Shown here one piece after another: positions 31,201 through 41,079 of a stretch of DNA of 64,000 bases. The stretch spans positions 1,552,501 through 1,616,500 of the forward strand of contig OU015566.1 of the NCBI GenBank assembly GCA_907165135.1, in the 5' to 3' direction. The stretch comes from Oikopleura dioica (Eukaryota; Chordata; Appendicularia; Copelata; Oikopleuridae). The position numbers and the translations under genes are program-made. Every line of letters begins with the position of its first letter. The stretch's first letter is position 1. A model generated the notes under the pieces. It was not told where the DNA came from and made no database searches. It saw only the letters and a program-made list of their open reading frames with translations.

Positions 31201-31864
31201 CGAATCCAGAGCAGCCACGATGATCTTCTTCAAGGTAGTAATCATTTCCTTGCTGTTGCTCGTAAACCCATTCGTGTGCATTAAAGCAAGCTCGGTTAAG
31301 GTATTCTGGGCACTGTCGAGATTCGATTCCAGGATCTTCAGGATTCTCGTAGCAATTTTCGTTGCCGACGACATTCCCGTCACTGAGCTTGACATAGCTG
31401 CATTTTCTACAGGAAAGGTCGGGTTTTGCATCAATTAGGAGGTCAGGAAGCATGTCAGTGTACATCTCAGCGCCGTTGCAGTGGTTGTTATTGATGGTAG
31501 GGTCGCATCGGCGAAGACAACTTCGGTAGAGAATAGGAGGGTGGGGAACGATGTTGTCATTTCCTCGGCAAACGGTGAAGTCATCGGCTTGGGGGTACTG
31601 GATATCGTTCTGAGGAACGCACTCTCGCTGGAAAGTAACCAGCTGCTTTCCATTGAGTCCCCAATCGTATGAGACGCTCATTCCACACTTATCGTTTACA
31701 TTTTGGCATTGCTTTTGGTAGTCTTGGCTTGGATTGTCGATGCAGTCAAGATCTTCAAGGGGCAGGGGTTCCCCCATGTGATCCAAACGCGTTCTGCATT
31801 GATAGCAGGATAATGCGTTTGACACAGTGGCCAGCGAGGACCAAAGTGCCAAATTTAGACGCAT
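25214..31864 (-). CDS. 2146-aa protein of 18 tandem Ly6/uPAR (LU) domains, probably GPI-anchored
   Basis: Exons 31864-26806, 26766-26600, 26557-26375, 26332-25622, 25577-25388 and 25344-25214 join in phase (6441 nt). A signal peptide (MRLNLALWSSLATVSNALS) leads straight into the first CYQC. The body alternates two LU types nine times. Type A has C-x2-C-x3-(V/M/L)D-x4 and later DW..(K/N)G and KDC. Type B has C-x2-C-x(4-6)-DG..NG(N/L)..C, then CP.YA..AC, and CxxxCxxxxCN. The C-terminus is Thr/Ser-rich followed by GVFTTLLALFASFLLF with no basic tail, the layout of a GPI-attachment signal. LU domains are about 80-100 residue three-finger folds stabilised by disulfides; most family members have one to three. 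Function is unknown: epithelial adhesion, immune recognition and extracellular matrix are all possible. Confidence 0.92.
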
Positions 31865-32007
31865 CTGAAAAGTATTTTATGATTTTGAAAAATTCCAAGA
31901 AAAAAAATCAGCAAAGATTTCAGAAAATCTTTTACTAAATTTCGATCTCTTTTACTTACCTCGGTTTGAAGATTTGTGCCGGCATTCTCCGTCCGGTTGT
32001 ATTTATA
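31865..32007 (-). promoter_or_regulatory. TATA box and 5'-UTR intron of the LU gene
   Basis: On the minus strand TATAAATA lies at 32007-32000. About 40 nt downstream a CCGAG/GTAAGT donor begins a 95-bp intron (31959-31865) that ends TTTTCAG directly before the ATG. This implies a very short non-coding first exon (about 31975-31960). An acceptor abutting the ATG could also take a trans-spliced leader, but the TATA box plus donor favours ordinary cis splicing. Confidence 0.55.
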
Positions 32008-32325
32008 CCGCCGTACTAGTTCCATAAAGTAAAGGGCATCCGGTGCTATCGAAAGCAAAAAGTCGCGAAAACGAAATTCCGGTTCAAATATCAAACTTGC
32101 GCCAGCGCTGCAGCGATAAGTTTTACAAGTCGATAGCATCTTCTATCGCGTGAATAGACAGCTAAAATACGAAAATACAGTGGATAAGAATCGCCAGGAA
32201 TGAGCTAGAATGGAACGCTGCCCTACATCGTAAGATTGCGAGATTTTCTTAGGAGAATTTGAAACTTTCTGAATGGAGACGTCATTCTAGAACAAAAAAG
32301 GAAGAATAACCATAAGAAAATCGGG

Positions 32326-32422
32326 TTAAACCAATTTATGAATGGAGGGTTTTGATTGGCCGACAGGCCAAATTTAGCAATCTCATTGGTCATCAAATAA
32401 TGTACTTCCATAAATTGGTTGA
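32326..32422. mobile_element. TTAA-flanked MITE, copy 2
   Basis: TIRs ACCAATTTATG and CATAAATTGGT, with TTAA on the left and TTGA on the right. The interior (GATTGGCCGACAGGCC, AGCAATCTCATTGG) matches the copy at 6353-6461. Confidence 0.65.
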
Positions 32423-32424
32423 GT

Positions 32425-33230
32425 CAAGTAAATGCGATATTTTGTCTTTCTGGCTGAATAATGCATCCGATTTCAAAATTTCGGCCGAAAATTCATTAGG
32501 AAAATTTTATATTCAAAAGTGTAATGGAATCTTATATCGCGTGGAAGGTCTTTTATGCTTCGGTTGACTGCTTTCCATCCACTTTGTTAAGAAAATATAA
32601 AGTTACCCTACGAGCCGTGCTGATTACCTTCCACAAAAAGCGCATCGAGAGAAAAAAACTTCAAGGTAATAAATTTAAAATTTGTTAATTCCGATATCTC
32701 TATCTTCTATCAAATCGCCTAGATAATCAAAAGTAAACCTGCAGAGTCTTGCACTTTGCCATTTGCATCTTTTGAGACAGGGCTCAATAAAAATGAAACG
32801 CAATAAAAATGGTTTGCAGCTTTGAAAAATCATAAAAATCCAACCTTTTTCGGAAAAAATTCTTGAAATTTTTAGCAAGAGAAAATTGTCTTTTCGTGAA
32901 AGAAGGCCTTTATTGAAGGTAAATTCTAAAAGACAAAAATGATTTGATTTTGAAACGCAAAAGATTATTATATTGTCTTTTGAGTGTAGTATTTTCCGTT
33001 CTCAAGTCCGCGCTCAGCGGGAGAAGGTCTCTCCTTCTTGTCTTTTTGATTTGGCGAGAATAATCCTTTTTGGTTCAGCCCCAATTTCGGCTTATTATTT
33101 GTGACATCTTCGGCGGCTGAATTTCCTCCACGCTTGTTAAATAATTTCAATTTTCAGAAAATTCAAAAACTCAGAAAAAAAATTTAACAAAAAAACTTCA
33201 AAAAGAAGACTAAACAAAAAATTCCAGCAA
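32425..33230. other. Intergenic, possible gene fragments
   Basis: A plus-strand stretch 32437-32567 (FWLNNASDFKISAENSLGKF, then RVEGLLCFG) recalls the kelch-type exons upstream but has no start or splice context. A minus-strand frame 33132-32968 (RGGNSAAEDVTNNKPKLGL, then ERPSPAERGLENGKYYT) follows an acceptor-like TTTAACAAG and has no ATG; it could be a terminal exon. Neither is secure. Confidence 0.3.
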
Positions 33231-33231
33231 G

Positions 33232-34850
33232 ATGAGTTTTGAAGTTCTCGCTGGAATATCAGAGAAGCTTCTGAAATATTCGACTCCGTTTGGCCATATG
33301 TGGTGAGAAAGTAACATTAAAATGAATCGAATTTTGAGAGAAACCCTATCCCCAACCATAACCCTAACCCTAAGGAACGCATTGACATTTCTTTGCCGGC
33401 TTCTGCCCGCTACAACGATAGGAGACAACGTCTACGGGGATGAAATGTCCGATTTCGACTGCGTCACCACCCAACCAGGCTGTCCCCAAATGTGCTACAA
33501 CCTGTTCGCCCCGATGAGTCACGTGCGCTACTGGAGTCTTCATGTAAGAGAAATCCAAGATCAGCGAAAGTGAGAAAATGGTTTAGATTTTATTCCTCAG
33601 TTTCCCGCCACTTATCTTCAGCTTTATTGTTGCTAACCACTCTGCCACTTATGCTGCAATTAAGGTATCAACATATTTCCTGACAGCGCAATTTTGAACC
33701 CCTTTTACAACACTCATCAACTAAGCGCTGTTTTCCAGTAGATTTTCGTCCCGAATTTACTCGATTATAGGAAGTAGGGGGCAGGGTTTGAAAAGTCACA
33801 AATTTTGGCTGAGCCTGAGCACGATTGAGCAGCCCCGTGCTCAAATTTGCTCATGCTCAGTGCTCTGAGCATGCTCATGCTCAGACTTTTCAAACCCTGG
33901 TAGGGGGTCAAAGTCGGGCAGCTCCTTACCCTTACCCAGGGGGCTAAGCCCCCCCAGGACCCTCCTTAAGTTAAACAAGGGGGCGACGCCCCCGGGACTC
34001 CCCCGTTAACCCTAATCCGGGGGAGGGGGGGGGGGGGGTTCGAAACTGAAATAGCACTTTGAGGGCCACCCCTTATTTACTTTATAGGTCAACCTAGGGT
34101 AGGTATAGGTCAACCTAATTTCTTCGAATTAAGAGTCGCTATGACGATAAAAAGAACAACTCCGACTACACCGGCTCAGAACAATATACGTATGTTGTCA
34201 TCCATCCTCAAGCATGATGTTGTTTTTTCTTGTTTAGGAAAGACTTTGCATATCTGAACAAAATGAAAAAGAAAACTCGAAAGGATCTTGTTGAAGAAAC
34301 CACGGTCGAGGTTGTTTGGTCCCCAAGTTTGCGCCGTTGGTACGTTATTCAGGTAAGAAATCAAGGCCAGAACATGATGAGAGGTCTGATTTTAGTCATT
34401 TGCGAAGATGCTGTTGGAGATTTTCGGCCTCGTCGGGTTGTATTATCTTCAAGTTCAACAGACAAAGACGGTGAGTTTTTTCATTCTTGAAATTCTGAAA
34501 AAATCTTTTGAAAAAAAATTTGTTTTCAGACGAATTTGCTGAAAGTTTGGGTCGTTCCTCAGCGATATTTGTGTACGTTCGGCGCTGACGTTCAAAACTA
34601 CGCGTGTTCGCAGGACAAAGAGGTGCCCTGTTGGGTGTCTCGGCCTTGGGAGAAGACCATCTTTTTGCTCTACATGCTGAGCATGGGATTGGTTGCTATT
34701 ATCGTCATCATGGTGCGCTCCTTCTCTTCTTTTTTTTATTGAAATATCTTTTTTAAGCTGGACTTGGGATACACCTTGAATAAAATCACGACCAAGCGGC
34801 TTCGAAGAAGAAAACAGAGAAAAGCTCTTTTGGAAGCGGCGACTGAATAA
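33232..34850 (+). CDS. Connexin (gap-junction subunit)
   Basis: Four-pass gap-junction protein of 279 residues in eight exons: 33232-33302, 33375-33543, 33587-33664, 34134-34189, 34238-34352, 34396-34470, 34530-34712 and 34758-34850; all phases agree. The N-terminus MSFEVLAGISEKLLKYSTPF matches the connexin pattern (..LLEKVQEHST..G). The first membrane segment and first loop carry GDEMSDFDCVTTQPGCPQMC then YNLFAPMSHVRYW, with three Cys in canonical spacing C-x6-C-x3-C. The second segment, a basic cytoplasmic loop and the third segment (LLEIFGLVGLYYLQVQ) follow. The second loop ends CWVSRPWEKTIF, but its three Cys are spaced C-x10-C-x7-C rather than the usual C-x4/5-C-x5-C. The tail is short and very basic. 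Intron 1 contains telomere-like repeats. Confidence 0.95.
33342..33374. repeat. Telomere-like repeats used as an intron end
   Basis: AACCCTATCCCCAACC followed by ATAACCCTAACCCTAAG lies at the 3' end of connexin intron 1. The final CCCTAAG supplies the AG acceptor. Confidence 0.7.
33665..34133. repeat. Repeat-rich third intron of the connexin gene
   Basis: The intron contains TGCTCATGCTCAG/CTGAGCATGCTC inverted repeats (33800-33890), several G/C hairpins (GGGGGCTAAGCCCCC and GGGGGCGACGCCCCC near 33940-33995), a run of about 15 G at 34030, and a TAGGTCAACCTA repeat in two copies (34084-34117). It is about ten times longer than the other introns of this gene. Confidence 0.7.
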
Positions 34851-35191
34851 GACCAAAAATGCAATCGAAAAAATCATCATTCCTGTTGTTTTACTTTGCT
34901 TTACTGCCTTGTTACTAAATTGAAAAATCATGAATTAAATCTGAACTCGCCCGAGTGGATTTTTCGCCACAGCTGTCTTTTGACAAATTTTGTTAATTTT
35001 TTAAAACATTTTTAATATGAATAAGAACTTCTTGTTTAGAACTGAAAAGAAAACATTTCTTAACCGGAAATGAGTGGGCACATGGGTACATTGTACAATG
35101 TACAATAATTACCAATGAATAAGCCTAACTAATCGGCTCATTACTGAAATCTCTCGCCCTTGAATCCTTCTTCCGAAAAACCGATCTTGAA

Positions 35192-36165
35192 ATGATCCTT
35201 TTATTCATTTTCCCATGCATTTTTTCTTTCATTCTCAGAGAAGAAAACTTGCTTTTCTCCGGGCGGAAAATTTTTTCGGACAAAATTTGTGAAGCAATGA
35301 GTCAATTTATCGAGGGAATCGAGTGCAGAGATAGAAAGTTCAGACAAACTCAGTGCCTGGACGGAGAATGCTTTTGCGTCGACGAAGTTACTGGAGATGA
35401 GCTTTTGCCAATCAGGTTTTTATTTTTCGAAATTCTAGTATTTCACAGCTTGGAGGGTCTCTGGCTCATCGCTCAATCGATGGTCGAATTTGTGAATGTT
35501 GGAGTTTCTTGCATTCAACAGTCGAAACCAATTTTTCTGAAGACGAGAATTTAGAATAGAATTTTTAGTAGAACTTACCAAAAGTTTTTTATCGTGACTA
35601 TTGTGATCTCCATGAAGAAAGGATGAACCAATTGTTGCGATTCTAGGAATCATATCTGCGCTTGAATGTTGAGCAGAAGTAAATAAAAAAAGAAAATTCA
35701 CAAAAATAATTTTCATTTTTTTTTTCTCGAAACAATGATTTTTGCTAGCTTGATATTGGTCTTTTATTTTCTTGATTATCAATTTTTTATTCAAATCGCG
35801 CCACAAATCACCCAACTTTAAATTTATTCAGGCGAATTCCAGATGATGGTCGGCGTTACTTAGAATGCAGTCGAAATCTGCCATGCTTGGACTTTTGGTA
35901 TGGGAGTTCAAAAAACGATGTGGTTTTTGAATGCGACGCAGGGGGATCTTATACGAGCACGCTTATTGATCTCCAAACTGGACGAATTTGGGCGATTTTT
36001 GGGGAAGAAAAAGAAGCTGAGGAAGAAGAAGAAGGGGTCGATTCTAGAGTTGGTTTCGCTGAATATGAAGAAGAGGAGGAAGAAGAAGTTGAAATCGTCG
36101 AGGTTGAGGATGATGGTGGCGTTACTCAAGAATGGGATGCTTACTGGGATTTTTACTGGGCATGA
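35192..36165 (+). CDS. Secreted thyroglobulin type-1 domain protein with acidic tail
   Basis: Two exons, 35192-35415 and 35832-36165 (185 residues, phase 2 junction). A signal peptide MILLFIFPCIFSFIL is followed by one thyroglobulin type-1 domain with all six Cys: DKICEAMSQF, IEGIEC, RQTQC, DGECFCVD and, after the intron, RRYLEC. Such domains often inhibit cysteine or aspartic proteases, or occur in matricellular proteins. After the domain comes a Cys-containing stretch (NLPCLDFWYG, VVFECDAGGSY), then a strongly Glu-rich tail ending DAYWDFYWA. The intron hosts an antisense gene. Confidence 0.8.
35435..35716 (-). CDS. Small secreted protein / peptide precursor nested antisense in the Tg-domain gene
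   Basis: Exons 35716-35579 and 35536-35435, with a 42-bp GTAAGT..TCTTCAG intron, give a 79-residue frame. It has a clear signal peptide (MKIIFVNFLFLFTSAQ), no Cys, a dibasic KK in GDHNSHDKKLL, then LKNWFRLLNARNSNIHKF and an end at QAVKY-stop. The whole coding region lies in the intron (35416-35831) of the plus-strand thyroglobulin-domain gene. The layout fits a small peptide-hormone or secreted effector precursor, but I recognise no family. Confidence 0.6.
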   Translation of the reverse strand: MKIIFVNFLFLFTSAQHSSADMIPRIATIGSSFLHGDHNSHDKKLLVSSTKNSILNSRLQKNWFRLLNARNSNIHKFDHRLSDEPETLQAVKY

Positions 36166-36827
36166 GACCATTCAAATAAACCGAAAGATGATAAATCTGT
36201 TTGTGATTTTATTCAGCAAGATTCTTTATTACTGTGCCTTTATAAAAGTCTGTTTAAGGACCCCCCGTCAGCTTTTTTCGAAAAATAAAATTTCGGATTT
36301 TTTAAATTTTCACCCCGAAAATGGATTCTACGGGTCAAAAAAGGATTCTGAGGCTCCATTTTTTGGGGGTCTATCTCGACTCTAACACCCTCAAAATCGC
36401 ATTTGAAAATTGGACTTTTCATCGAAAATTGACGAATTTGCGCTAAATTCGGCAAAAATATTGATTTTTCTGAAGCAAGTTTAACCTAAGGACGCATTGA
36501 GAACCAAAAATGTGGTGTTTTAAAAAATTCCATTTTTCGAAGGAAAAAGCTGACGTCCTTAAAATGATAAGAAATCCCTCATTCTGCTTAGAGATTTGTC
36601 TGTTTACGAGTGCATTAGTCAGGTCCCAATGATTTGTAACAAAGTGGACAGGAAAGATTTCGCAGCTAATTTACAGTTCACACGCTTGACGACCTCTTCA
36701 GCACTAGGTGTCGATCCCAATCCGGGCCGCGAGCTCTTCGTGAAAGTCAACTCCTCAGTTGCTTGCTCGACAACTTCTCAACCTTTCTTTTTTTCGTCTT
36801 TTTCAAGAGTCGAAGAAATTACAAAAG

Positions 36828-37653
36828 ATGGCCCACGAGTTTACTGAAGAACAGATTGAAGGTATTTCTTTCAAATTTTTTTTATAATTTCGAAAAAAAA
36901 ATTCTAGAGATTTTCTTTTTCTCTATTTTTTCGATGAAAAATGGTGTTTTTCAAAGAGGAAAAATTTTTGTCATCAAATCAAGAGGGAGAAAATTAGCCA
37001 TTTTTGTTCAGAATTCAAGGATGCCTTCGAACTCTTCGACAAGACCGGCGAAGGAATGATCAAGTACGGCGAGTGCGTCAACCTTGCCCGATGCTTCGGC
37101 TACAACCCATCTGAATACTCCGTCCTCCGTAAGTCAAGAAGTCAAAAGTCAAAAGTTTAGACAGAGTTCAATCTCAACGCCAAAGTGAGAACATAACCCG
37201 CAACCCATCCTTGTCACCACGAACTCATCAAAGATTGACACTTGTTCTTGTTTAGTCCTCCTCTGCGGCGGTGACGAGGAGAACTTGCCAAGCAAAGAAG
37301 ACATGGCCACCAAATCGCTCTCCTTCGACGACTACTTGCCAATTCTCTGGGCCATTTCTAACTCCACCGATCCCGGAAGCTACGAGGACTTTTTGGAGGG
37401 TCTCAAGGTCTTCGACAAGGACGGCAACGGAACTGTCAACTCTGCCGAACTCCGACACGTCCTCACCTCTCTTGGTGAGAAAAATTAAGATTATCAACCT
37501 CCTCAATATTTTTTTTCAGGTGAAAAGCTTACCTCCGCCCAGTTTGATCAGCTCACCGAGGGTATGGAGGGTCCCAACGGCGCCATCAACATTGAGGAGT
37601 TCATCAAGAAGATGATGTCTGATTCCGATGAAGTCGAACCTGCTGCTGAATAA
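36828..37653 (+). CDS. Myosin essential light chain (MYL1/MYL6-like)
   Basis: EF-hand protein of 167 residues that binds the first IQ motif of a myosin heavy chain. Exons 36828-36861, 37012-37128, 37256-37474 and 37520-37653 are all in phase. It aligns with vertebrate essential light chains: [18 protein letters not shown] (EF-I), [39 protein letters not shown] (EF-III), [15 protein letters not shown], and a degenerate EF-IV ([14 protein letters not shown]). The N-terminus is short, like non-muscle or smooth-type chains. EF-III keeps D-x-D-x-N-G and the final E, so it may still bind calcium. The stop codon overlaps an AATAAA signal (37649-37654). Confidence 0.93.
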
Positions 37654-37818
37654 AGACATTTTATATTACAGCATCTGCTTTGAAATCGCTTGGGGAGCGA
37701 CTTGAAGCTTTTTTTTGTAAATCGGAATAAAAATCACACAAAATTTTCTTCCAAATGTTTTTTGAAGTCTTTTGCTTTTGTCAAAATAATTTTTTTTTAT
37801 TTGATTTTCTGAAAAGAT

Positions 37819-39119
37819 TCACAAATGGCAATTTTTGATGCAGTTTTGGTTAAAAAATTTTTTGGTCATTGGATTAATCAAGCACAGTTTGACCCCACAG
37901 TCGAGGTAGAGATTCTGATCCGTAGCAGTAAACGCAAAACTGATGAAAGAAAAGTGTGCCGAGCCGTTGACGGAATTGTTCGATGTGAAACCGACGTATG
38001 ATGATGGGTTGCAGGTGTCTTTGAGGATGTCGAATTTGTAGCCGGTTTTGTCGGGTTTTTGGTAGACCGTGCATTTCGTCAGCTTAATTATTCTGATAGG
38101 AGGGAGAAAAGGGATATCGCTTACCTGGAAAGAGTAGGATGTTGTTCCAAGATTCAAAGTAGTGCTTACTTTTCCACTTATTCTTTCACCTTAATTAATT
38201 TAAAAAGCCTAATTTAAAAAATTCATTTACCGATCGTTATTTGTTTTTTCGGACCCCAAAGAGACATGGAAAAAAGTGAATCGAGCTTAAAATAATAATA
38301 AATCGTTTGAAAACAAAACAACCCAACCTTATTTGTGTCGCCAACAAGAAGTGGCGTAGAGCTGAAATTTACGAGGAAGCTGTTGCTCATTGTCGTAACG
38401 TAAGTGTCGTAATGGCATTCGGCGTTGAAATTTTTCGATTTTGTCAAGACTTTTTTTTGGAAAGAAAAACATTTTTTTTTCTATAAAAAACTTGTTTTTT
38501 CTCTCCCGTTTCCTATTCCAGTCGTCAGGAAAAACTTGTCAAGCCCATAAACCGTCCATCTCGCAACAATGCCCGTCTCATTCTGCGACCAAAAAGTACC
38601 ACAATCGCTCAGTGAAAAATTCTCTTCAAACCAGCCATCTTTTGGCGCGGTTTTTCCAATGCAAGAGCCGATTCTAAGTCGAATATCCTTCCACTGGGCT
38701 GCATGAAGATTCGGAAAAACATGCTGGACATGGACGCGGACAGTGATTTTTTCTGCGTTACATTCGATTATCTCTTTTTGGTAGACGCACTTCTTCTGGA
38801 TTGGGTGGTAGATTGATGCACCAGGACAGACGTTTACTTTTTTGGACATTTTTAGCATGAAAAAGAGGGGTTTTGAAGCTTTTTCTTGAAAAATTTGTTT
38901 TTTTTTTTGAAATCTTTTCTTGAAAAATTTGGGCTTTTTCGAAATTTTGGATTTTTTTTTCAAAAAATTTGCGAGAAAACTTGATAAAATCCTCGATAAA
39001 GGAGGCCTACTTGCTAAAATATCCGTTCCTCCTTGACAAATTGATGCTAGATCTAAAAAATGCGGTTGCTGATGTTGAGAAATCACCATTTGAGCTAAGA
39101 AAATCAACAGTTTTTTCAT
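37819..39119 (-). CDS. Secreted zona pellucida (ZP) domain protein
   Basis: Exon 39119-39011 encodes a signal peptide (MKKLLIFLAQMVISQ). Exon 2, from 38836, begins VNVCPGASIY and contains the ZP-N half (IIECNAEKITVRVHVQHVFP, IGSCIG, LSDCGTF, NETGIVARWTVYG). Exons around 38440-38340 (NAECHYDTYVTTM, VGDTNK) and 38295-38233 (LDSLFSMSLWGPKK) lead to the last exon from about 38160, which carries the ZP-C half (KLTKCTVYQ, DTCNPSS, FSFISFAFT, LYLDCGVKLC). It ends CIKNCHL with no membrane segment or GPI signal. ZP domains polymerise into extracellular filaments. One junction near 38500 may use a non-canonical donor. Confidence 0.82.
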
Positions 39120-39610
39120 TTTTTTTCTCTATTTTTTCAATTCGGAAGAAAATCAATTGAGCTGTTTTTCAGGAAAATGCAATTGCTTGATCTTGTGTCC
39201 TTTAAAAATACGAAATGGTGGTTGCACCACACCTCCACCAAATTGCGTTAATACTAAGCTGAGAAAGACAAGCCGCTTTTGAGTTTGAGATAACATCTCA
39301 AAATGACAGATAATGGTCATTTCGCTGCGATCTGTCAAAATTAACAAATTGCAAGCTGACAATTTACTATTTGATGAAACCGAAGTATAGTTCCTTAAGG
39401 ACTTTTGAAAGGAGTTTTTCTTCAAAAGACACTCTTGAACCTAATCGTTTCCGTTCCCTAAAGCATCATTCGAAATTTGGCCGCCAGAAAGCACGATATT
39501 TATCGAAGCTTTGAGCAAATCGTAAAAGTAAACAAAAAAGACGGTGAAAAAGCGAGCCACTCCCCTTTTTATTTTCATTTGAAAAGTCCTCGAGAAAGAA
39601 AAAGAGAAAA

Positions 39611-40685
39611 ATGTCGGAGTTGATTTCCTTCGAAAATCCAGTTTTCAAGTACTATGCTTTGGCAGTTGCGGGGACTGCGATAAACATGTTAATCAAGGTA
39701 AATCCCTTAACTTCTCAATGCACGTGGTCCAATCATTGGACCACGGCGACTTTGACCCCCTGTAATTCCTGTTGTAGTTATCTGTTTGACCGAAATTTTG
39801 TAATGTGAGCTGACAGGACAAAAACGAACCACTCTGTGAAGTTTCGAATGAAAACTCAAATGTGGTGGCGTTTCGCGCCAGATTTCTCTTTTGCTCTCTG
39901 GTGAAAAATCGGAACGGATTTTTCGATTAACAATTGTATATTTTTATAGAAGAGGGTTTAAGCTTTCTAGCAATACATTTACGAGCTTTTTTACCCGACG
40001 GAAACGTCAATTAGAGCCAAAAGTCCTGAGCGCTGTTTTTCACACTCTGAATTTGGCGCGCCGCGCGGGGCTAGATAATGCATTGTGGTCCAATAATTGG
40101 ACCCCGTGTTTTGAGCGCTTAGTCGCGCGCCCGTGTATTGAGAAGTTAACATGTTTTTGAACAGAAATAAGGGCCAGAAAAGGACTAACCCTTACCCTAG
40201 CACTAACCCTAAGCCTAACCCGTACGTTTAACCTTACTCTATATCCTTACTCTATATTAAATCACTTTTTCTTAATAAAAAATTTTAAGGCCCCACTCAC
40301 TGCGCGACAACGATTCAAGCACGGCGCTTTCGCGAATCCCGAAGACGCAAAGAGCGCGAAACAAGACAAACCAAGAGTCAACGAAGAAGTCGAACGAGTT
40401 CGCCGAGCTCATTTGAACGACCTCGAAAACGTCCCCGGTAAAGTCCTTTTTATTTTCCTTTTCAAAATTTTTCTAGTTTTCTGGGCGCTCGGTTTCATTT
40501 TCGTCCTCCTCGAGCCAAGCGAATCCTCCGCTCGAAATCACTTCCTCGGCTTTTTGGCTGCCCGAGTGGCGCACTCCTTTTTCTACCTCTGTCAGATTCC
40601 TCAACCGACTCGGGGCCTCGCGTTTTTCGCCGGAGTGGGCATTGTTGGATCCATGGCTGTGCAAATTATTCAACGAGCTCTCTAA
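39611..40685 (+). CDS. Microsomal glutathione S-transferase 1 (MAPEG family)
   Basis: Four-pass membrane enzyme conjugating glutathione to electrophiles; the related PTGES makes prostaglandin E2. Exons 39611-39697, 40290-40437 and 40477-40685 give 147 residues in phase. Recognisable blocks: ENPVFKYYALAVAGT (first segment), HGAFANPEDAKS, the family signature VERVRRAHLNDLENV, ARVAHSFFYLCQIPQPTRGL and FFAGVGIVGSMAVQ. MGST1 and PTGES are close; the AFANPEDA and HLNDLEN context fits both, so the split is not certain. Intron 1 (592 bp) contains CCAATnATTGGACC inverted repeats and a degenerate telomere-like tract (40177-40235). Confidence 0.93.
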
Positions 40686-40767
40686 CAACATGAATAAAAA
40701 CAAAATTATTGCGTCTTTTTACAGTTTTATTTTGAAAAGTTCAAAATCATATATGACTTTTTCGGCA

Positions 40768-41061
40768 TTATTGATAAATAATTTTTGGCTCAAAAAAAGA
40801 CAATTTTGCCAATTTCCTGATATGATTAGCCATCCGGCGACTTTTGTGCCCAAGTTTGTAAAGATAACTCTTCGCCAAATCAAAGAACCCTTCGATGATC
40901 AAACAAAATATAAAGATGCCAGCAATTATCGCAACTAAAATGGCATGATTCCAAGCTAAGGTCAGGTCCTTACCAAAAAGAACATCGATTTCTAGGTGAA
41001 TCGAGCCGAGGTTTCCATTGACACCCATAGCTTTTTCTGAGTTCAGATTCGATCCCGTCAT
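40768..41061 (-). CDS. 97-aa single-pass membrane protein, convergent with MGST1
   Basis: Intronless frame starting MTGSNLNSEKAMG, with one hydrophobic segment (AILVAIIAGIFIFCLIIEGF) and a basic, Cys-free tail (YLYKLGHKSRRMANHIRKL). It faces MGST1 tail to tail with about 80 bp between stops. Composition is unlike random AT-rich sequence here. No family recognised. Confidence 0.5.
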   Translation of the reverse strand: MTGSNLNSEKAMGVNGNLGSIHLEIDVLFGKDLTLAWNHAILVAIIAGIFIFCLIIEGFFDLAKSYLYKLGHKSRRMANHIRKLAKLSFFEPKIIYQ

Positions 41062-41079
41062 TTTTTCTTAATAAACTTA

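Noticed and set aside
36596-36847. 83-codon frame just upstream of the myosin light chain
   Set aside because: It overlaps the true ATG in another frame and shows no homology or splice logic; probably 5' UTR or promoter sequence.
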